The notes under the pieces were generated by a model. It saw nothing but the letters and a program-made list of their open reading frames with translations, had not been told where the DNA came from and did not search any database. This document shows, in pieces, positions 21,970-27,403 of a stretch of DNA of 27,403 nt. Each line of letters starts with the position of its first letter. Position 1 is the stretch's first letter. Where the stretch lies: contig NWUY0300047200.1 of the NCBI GenBank assembly GCA_004151065.3, positions 1 through 27,403 of the forward strand, in the 5' to 3' direction. Source of the DNA: Larix sibirica. Its lineage: Eukaryota; Streptophyta; Pinopsida; Pinales; Pinaceae. The translations under genes were made by a program, and so were the position numbers.

Positions 21970-22946
21970 TTTTAAGAAAATTATAAAAATTAAAATAAAA
22001 AGCAATGCTGAACAAGAGTTTAATCATCTGTCCTTAAATGAACAATTATATGACTTCACATATATTGATAGTGATACGAACCTCCAAGCTTGAATTTGCC
22101 TATGTAAGTGACTAGGAGAGATGTTCCAAGTAACATGCTTTATCATTCGTTGTCACGTTAAAAATATTGTAAGACCAATGTAATAAAGGGCTAAATAACT
22201 AGAAACAATGATGGAGGATATCTATAGCTGAAAATGTCCAATGAAAATGTTAGATGATCGGTTTCTCTCTAGAATGGATCTTTCACAGTCATTACAAACA
22301 CACTAAGCATTTGGATTGATCTTTTATATTTGTAAACATGTACAAATATTGCTAACATAATTTATTTTAGTTGAAGATTGTTGAAACTTTAACATTCTCT
22401 TTGTTTTGGTTGTTTTTAGAAAAAAAACATGATTCTTAACTAACAAATCTCATTAGAACACACAAATTCATAGGGGGTATGTAATAACATCTCATATTTT
22501 GACTTGATAGCTAAACAACATTATGACCTATTTTGTGTTTGGCTTATTTTTCGTTGGACCGAGCTCAATTGGGAAAACTATATTTGTGGATTTACTAACC
22601 TACATATATGTGAAAGTTATGTTTTAAGTTTATTGTATATTTTATTAATGATGACATTTGTGCGATTTACCTATAGGATGCAAAATCTAAATGGAATGAT
22701 AGGGTATAACAACATTACTTTATGTAATGATTAAATGAATAACTGAGTGCCATGCACACGATGGATAAATTAGTTTGTTTACATTGGTTTATAGCTTGGT
22801 AATTATTTGGAAACAATAAATGATTATGCCTGATCTTATGTTTTAATGAGACTATACCAAAGATATCAAAGATACCAAAGTGGCCATGATGTCTTTGACA
22901 TCAAAAGAGAAAGAGGAAAAATTATGAAGCATTAATTTGTGAGTTA
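21970..22946 (+). repeat. Copy B of the unknown ~1-kb repeat
   Basis: This is the direct-orientation partner of 19849-21110, shorter by the tandem insertions that copy A carries. The open frame at 22504-22734 lies within the repeat, has no matching frame in copy A and is not considered a gene. Confidence 0.8.
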
Positions 22947-22976
22947 ACCCAACATGATGTTTGCTTTGGCTTCCTT

Positions 22977-24031
22977 TTATCGCTTTTCTTTATTTGTCTT
23001 TCTTCCTCTTATGAGAAGAGGAGAGGGACAAGAGACATTTGAATTCTCCAAAGAATGAACCCTATTGAAGGGAGGGAGTTCTTGATTTTCCTTGTCCATC
23101 GATACTTCGTAGTTAGAAACTATTTCGGCCAGCCCTCTGGGGGTCAGAGTGTCTTGTTCAGGCCATGCCTCTTTTTTGAAAATTGGTAGGATAGAATATG
23201 AAGCCCCCATTTCCACCTTTATTGGATATGAAAGAGGGTTTATCGAACTCCTTTCCCTTGCTATTTCTAGTTCAGAATATTTAAGTTCTCTAAGGGGTTC
23301 AAATTTATTATTGCTTGCCGAAAGAATTCTTGCTGGTGCTAAGTTTGCAGTAGTGGGCACTCTATGTCGGGGCTCCATATGGGGAGGATTTCGACATCGA
23401 TTAGATACTATCTGGAACTCTCTCTCTCTCTCTCTCTCTCTGCTTTCTAGAACTTTTGTAGCTTGTTGTTCTTCTTTCTATTTGGGACAATTCTTGGCAA
23501 AATGTCCATAATACATGGCATGCACTGCATTTTGAATGGGACCTTCTCATAGTCTAACTCTTGAATGTGGCTCCTGTCCTTGACATTCCCTTTTAGAGCC
23601 TTTGGAAGCCCTTTCCCCAGGTTAATTTCCACATAAATTCAGACACAAGAGAATTGGCCCCCTTTTGGATTAGCGCTATCCAATAAATGAACCAGCTCAT
23701 TGTCGATGTCTATGAATGAAAATCCCCCCCAAAGATGAAGAGGGAGATTGGGAAACCTTACCTAGGTTGGTGCCACTGTAATCTTAACTTTTGGGTTAAG
23801 ATCCAAAGGCCAAGGAGCTAAAAACATTCCCCTCGAACCCATGAAGAAGGGTCATGAGCGAAAAATTAGATCTCTTTTATCTTTATTCAAGAAAATAAAT
23901 ACAAAATATCCCATACCGACAACAAAGGGATACCCGTCCTTGCAACTTAGGGACCCAATGCTCTACAATTTAGAGATCCACTTCTCTTGGGCTAGGCCAA
24001 AGACCAGTAATACTGCCAATGAGCGTTCTTT
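22977..24031 (-). mobile_element. Decayed LINE ORF1 (DUF4283-like domain plus frameshifted zinc knuckle)
   Basis: Read right to left, the minus strand shows LWPSPREVDL and VEHWVPKLQG near 23990-23930, then DLIF and FFMGSRGMFLAPWPLD-like pieces near 23850. Next come VRFPNLPLHLWGG near 23740, EINLGKGLPKALKG (23629-23590) and DYEKVPFK (23555-23530). A zinc knuckle follows whose C-x2-C pair and GHFAKNCP half lie in different frames (about 23530-23485). A tail with NKFEPLREL is open from 23378 to the stop at 22977. This order is the ORF1 layout of plant L1-type LINEs (DUF4283 then CCHC zinc finger), which bind element RNA. Several stops and frameshifts show it is dead. The neighbouring ORF2 was not found in the window. 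Confidence 0.78.
23416..23441 (+). repeat. (CT)n microsatellite
   Basis: About 12 CT units lie inside the decayed LINE ORF1 remnant (GA on its coding strand). Confidence 0.98.

Positions 24032-24064
<33 letters not shown>
24032..24064 (+). repeat. (GA)n microsatellite
   Basis: About 16 GA units lie at the 5' edge of the LINE ORF1 remnant. Together with the CT run at 23416 they bracket about 590 bases, with the dinucleotide on opposite strands. Confidence 0.98.
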
Positions 24065-24067
<3 letters not shown>

Positions 24068-24785
24068 TCCTACACAGATCTACAGGAGAGAGATCCAACG
24101 AGGGTATTTCAAGGACGAGTTGAGGTGTTGCTCACCATTTATCCTTCAAAACTCAGTGTGGGAGGGTCATGCTAAGCCATGCTCCCAAAGATGTGTGATG
24201 GCAACTACATTTGCTTGTTAGGGAATATAGGTCAATGTAATTGACTCTTTTGCTTACGACTTGTATTTGGGGTTAGGTCAATATAGTTGATGCTCGAGTA
24301 CATTCCAATGTAGAAAAGGATAGGATGTGGAAGGGTGGAAGTAGGTTAGGAATGAAGGACGATTCATATGTCACCGTAAGTTCTTTGCTTGATTTATTCC
24401 GTTCTTAAATCAATTATTTAATACATTTAGTATAATCTTAGTATGATGTTTAATTCACACTAGATTATCGTCTTAGTTAGTAAGAGATTTAATGTTGTGT
24501 TTTATTGCCTTGCATGCTTGGTTATGATCATACAAGACTTATGCATTAGATATGTTGATGATTAATGTTGGTACACACATAGGCTATGTTTACAATAGCT
24601 ATGCATACATACATTAGTATAATGATATTGTTAAATGGTTGATGCATGGAGGGTATCATAAGAGGTTATTGTTTAACCTTCATTTGATATTTATTTAGTT
24701 GCATTTATTCGTTAAAACTAAGAATTTGCATTTCATTGGAATGTAGCTTCATCTCATTAAAATATAAGACGTGTAGCTTAAAAAA
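24065..24785. other. Non-coding, no gene recognised
   Basis: The first ~150 bases may be the 5' part of the LINE remnant. The rest is AT-rich single-copy-looking DNA with a short direct repeat, GGTCAATGTAATTGA / GGTCAATATAGTTGA, at 24231 and 24276. Confidence 0.45.
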
Positions 24786-25065
24786 ATTGAATTTACCTTG
24801 CTGAGTGGGTTGTTAGATTATTTATCATAAATTCATATTCTATTATATTTAACCTAATTTAACTTACAAGATTTGAATTGGATTAAATGTGAATTTAACT
24901 TGCTGATTGAGTTGTTAGATTCTTAATGATAAGTAGGTGAATTCATAATTTTTATATTTTGACCTATGTGTAGCTTAATTTGATTAAATGTGAAATTCCT
25001 TTGGTGAGTGAGTTGTTAGATTGTTAGTGATAGGTATGCGAATTATTACTATATTATATTTGATA
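24786..25065 (+). repeat. Three degenerate tandem copies, ~100-bp period
   Basis: TTGCTGAGTGGGTTGTTAGA (about 24798), TTGCTGATTGAGTTGTTAGA (about 24899) and TTGGTGAGTGAGTTGTTAGA (about 25000) each begin a similar segment. Each is preceded by AATTTGATTAAATGTGAA or a variant of it. Confidence 0.8.
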
Positions 25066-25438
25066 TTCTTAGGGTCCTTAAAACTTTATAAGGGGGATTT
25101 TGGGAGATGGGTTAGGGGCTTTGCATTTTGGGGGGAATTATTAGTCAAGAAGGAAAAACTTGGAGGAATAGTGATTATGAAATTGGAACCTTGAGATTGG
25201 GAATTTAAGGTTTTTTCACTATTGTTGTTGTTAGAGTTGCAAGTATAGAGGGCTAGGAAACCCACATGTTTCATAGAACTAACAATTGAGCTGCTAGTTG
25301 GCTGAGAGGGTTAGTCTCAGTTTGGGAAATACTTCTGTGGATAGGAACGCTAAAGACTAAATTGTTAAATCATATAGCTCTAGAGGCATTCTACTATTCA
25401 TTACTATGTTTACGTTATTGAAATTAAATTGATCAATT
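25066..25438. other. Non-coding, no gene recognised
   Basis: The small minus-strand open frame at 25086-25274 is asparagine- and serine-rich, from low-complexity DNA, and is not supported as a gene. Confidence 0.4.
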
Positions 25439-25770
25439 AGATTAGTTGAATATGAAAAAAAGTTAAACCATGTGGAACATAAATTGAATATGTTAGATTA
25501 GTTGAATATAAAAGGAATCGTGCTTAGTAAGATAGAAATTACTCCATTTTTTTTACATATGCAAAATTATGAAACCAACAAGATAACTAAATTAATTTAG
25601 ACCTTGAGCAACACATTGAATATGAAAGAAAGCTACATTGTGAATAATAGAAATTGAATATGTTGGATTAGTTGAATATGAAATGAATTGTGCTTATTAA
25701 CTTAGAAAGTATGTAATTTTATTTTTAAATATGCAAAAATATGAAACTAAATTAGTGTTTAGATCATATT
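25439..25770 (+). repeat. Two-copy tandem duplication, ~170-bp period
   Basis: AAATTGAATATGTT-GATTAG, TTGAATAT-AAA and GTGCTTA recur at 25481 and 25651, followed by ATATGCAAAA-TATGAAAC in both copies. The copies are moderately diverged. Confidence 0.85.
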
Positions 25771-26420
25771 AGATAGTAACTAAATTAATCAACATTAATA
25801 ATACTTAGTAAATTAAAAGGGTGTTACAAATGTGCATGACACGAGTGCAAGAACTTGAAACTATTGGCTAGTGTGTAAATCAAATATAAGAGTAAGGGCA
25901 TTGCTCATTGCATAGATTGCATATATGCCAACCTTGGGATCTAGGGAACTGTGTTTCTAAAATTATAACATATTTTGTGTGAATCCATTTTTTGTTAAGT
26001 GTTTGGTGGAAGAATTTTATTAAATATATTAAAGATGTTTGGGTTCCTAAGTAAATATCTCGCTAGGGAGGAGAATGAGTAAAGTGTCGAATGCATTACG
26101 AAAGTTAATGGTTTGTGTGTTGGTACACTTGCGCGGGTTTTGAGGGATTTTCTATGAGGGTTTTCTTCGACGAAACCACATGCTATGCGGTTTTCCTTTG
26201 AAAATCCTGCACATTTGTTTTGAGGTATGATTCAATCATTCATTACTTTACTTCATAAGTTGATTTTGCCGATGAAGAAACAATGTGAGTTGCATGCTAT
26301 ATGTTGATGATGTTTCTCTGCAATAATCGTCGAAATGTCGCATGTGTGTGAAATTAAGGTGATAACAGATGCCCCTTGATGTTTGAGGTTAGGAGGGACC
26401 CGCATAACTGAAATACATCA

Positions 26421-26572
26421 TCGTTTCTTTCCCTCATGTTGATATCCTGTTATGGTGATATCAAGAAAGCAATTGTTGAGAGGACAAAAGTATCACTCGT
26501 TTCTTTCCCTCATGTTGATATCTTGTTATGGTGATATCAAACAAGCAATTGTTGAGAGGACAAAAGTATCAC
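26421..26572 (+). repeat. Two-copy tandem duplication, 76-bp period
   Basis: TCGTTTCTTTCCCTCATGTT to AGGACAAAAGTATCAC occurs at 26421-26496 and 26497-26572 with about three differences. Confidence 0.96.
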
Positions 26573-26734
26573 ATAGGGGGGTGTTGGTGATGACCAACGA
26601 AGCACAAAATTTTTGGGTGACACATATAAATGATTTTATACAAACGAGGTAGGCATTTCTATGCTCGTGATAATTTTGTTGAAGTAATTTACAATAAGAG
26701 GAGACATAGGGGTTTGATCTTTGAATTGTTAAGT

Positions 26735-27046
26735 TAGGGATGTAGGTGGCCTTGGACTTGTTTGAAGTAGATGTGCTTGGTGTATTGATGATGTGGTAAT
26801 GAGTCCCAAAAGTGTCGTGCATTCTCTACGCAGTAACCCAAAGGGAGGGTGAATTGCTAATGATGTTGAACAACCTGCTAGGTGTTAAGGTAGAGCCAAA
26901 GGTGGACTTGGCCCTGTTTGAAGTATAAGTGCTTGGTTTATTGATGATGTGGTAATGAGTCCCAAATGTGCCAGGGAGTCTCTTTGTAGTAACCCAAAGG
27001 GAGGGTGAATTGCTAATGATGCTGAACAACCCACTAGGGTGGGGAT
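26735..27046 (+). repeat. Two-copy tandem duplication, 156-bp period
   Basis: TTGATGATGTGGTAATGAGT (26785 and 26941) and AGTAACCCAAAGGGAGGGTG (26832 and 26988), followed by AATTGCTAATGATG, show the 156-base offset. The minus-strand open frames here are by-products of the duplication. Confidence 0.95.
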
Positions 27047-27191
27047 GTGAACAATGATGAAGGTGTAGACTGAGCAACGTATAGTGTTAGATTTGAAAGT
27101 CTTCATTCATATATGGGAACGCTGAAAACACCAGAATATACGACTCATTCTGATGCAAGAAAGGAGTTTATGTCAAGCACAAGGGAGGCTA

Positions 27192-27401
27192 CTAAGGGAA
27201 GGAGAAATGATGACTCTTGTTTCTCAGCTTGAGGTTAACCTTGTTTGGTGGAGGGGTAACTGAGGTACAATTATTGCTACCATAACTCTTAGAATACGTG
27301 TTGTTGAAGTCGATGAGAGCGAAGGCATATAGTGAGATGTGGATCTCGTTGATGAAGGCCAAGAACATATCGTAGCCAAAGGGGATGATGATAGGTTCAA
27401 G
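27192..27401 (-). other. Unidentified open frame running off the right edge
   Basis: On the minus strand a frame is open from the window edge for 69 codons to a TAG at 27192. It reads LEPIIIPFGYDMFLAF at the start and PPPNKVNLKLRNK near the end. Many codons end in C (ATC, TTC, AAC, CAC, GCC), unlike the AT-rich surroundings. I recognise no family; it could be the end of a gene or of a retroelement lying outside the window. Confidence 0.3.
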
Positions 27402-27403
27402 AC

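Noticed and set aside
19849-22946. Copies A and B as the two LTRs of a retrotransposon
   Set aside because: The ends lack clear TG and CA, no primer binding site or polypurine tract was seen, and the ~0.9 kb between them has no gag or pol similarity. Not excluded for a non-autonomous element.
23149-23511. Plus-strand open frame of 120 codons
   Set aside because: It lies opposite the LINE ORF1 tail on the minus strand and includes the CT microsatellite as a leucine/serine run.
26526-27106. Minus-strand open frames of 73-98 codons
   Set aside because: They derive from the 156-bp and 76-bp tandem duplications, repeat the same peptide and have no recognised domain.

Overview
This window looks like nuclear DNA from a seed plant with a large, repeat-rich genome. 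A gymnosperm is plausible but unproven. The evidence is AT-rich non-coding sequence, GT-AG introns mostly of 2-2.6 kb, decayed LINE retrotransposons of plant type, and exons matching plant peroxin and RNA-binding families. There are two draft-assembly gaps: one N at 6125 and 425 Ns at 13806-14230. Nothing suggests a bacterial operon, CRISPR array, organelle or virus.

Layout. 1-1497 (+): decayed 3' end of a plant LINE (zinc-binding region, RNase H domain, A-rich tail). 2325-2991 (-): the last three exons of PEX12, a peroxisomal RING ubiquitin ligase subunit, with intact splice sites and reading frame. 4731-5056: a degenerate ~36-bp minisatellite. 5181-5706 (-): two exons of a SHOOT GRAVITROPISM 6 / maestro-type HEAT-repeat protein, separated by 63 nt that look like an intron without a GT donor. 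6271-7703: repeat-rich DNA with 86-bp and 177-bp two-copy duplications and a GGATCC-rich patch.

7922-18978 (+): the main gene, ten exons of a three-RRM hnRNP-type RNA-binding protein resembling Arabidopsis At4g36960. All ten exons keep one frame through canonical splice sites to a stop codon, giving 370 residues. The exon for the start codon and first half of RRM1 was not found in the 7.9 kb upstream. Its introns carry tandem duplications, hairpins beside the large gap, and a possible SINE.

18979-22950: 3' flank, containing two diverged ~1-kb direct copies of an unknown repeat. 22977-24031 (-): decayed LINE ORF1 (DUF4283-like plus a frameshifted zinc knuckle). 24032-27403: AT-rich repeat DNA with more two-copy duplications and one unidentified open frame at the right edge.

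The genes do not form a pathway. PEX12 acts at the peroxisome, SGR6-type proteins are linked to the vacuolar membrane, and the RRM protein would bind RNA. The most distinctive feature is the number of two- or few-copy tandem duplications (periods about 22-314 bp) throughout the non-coding DNA. I found no convincing undescribed biochemical system.
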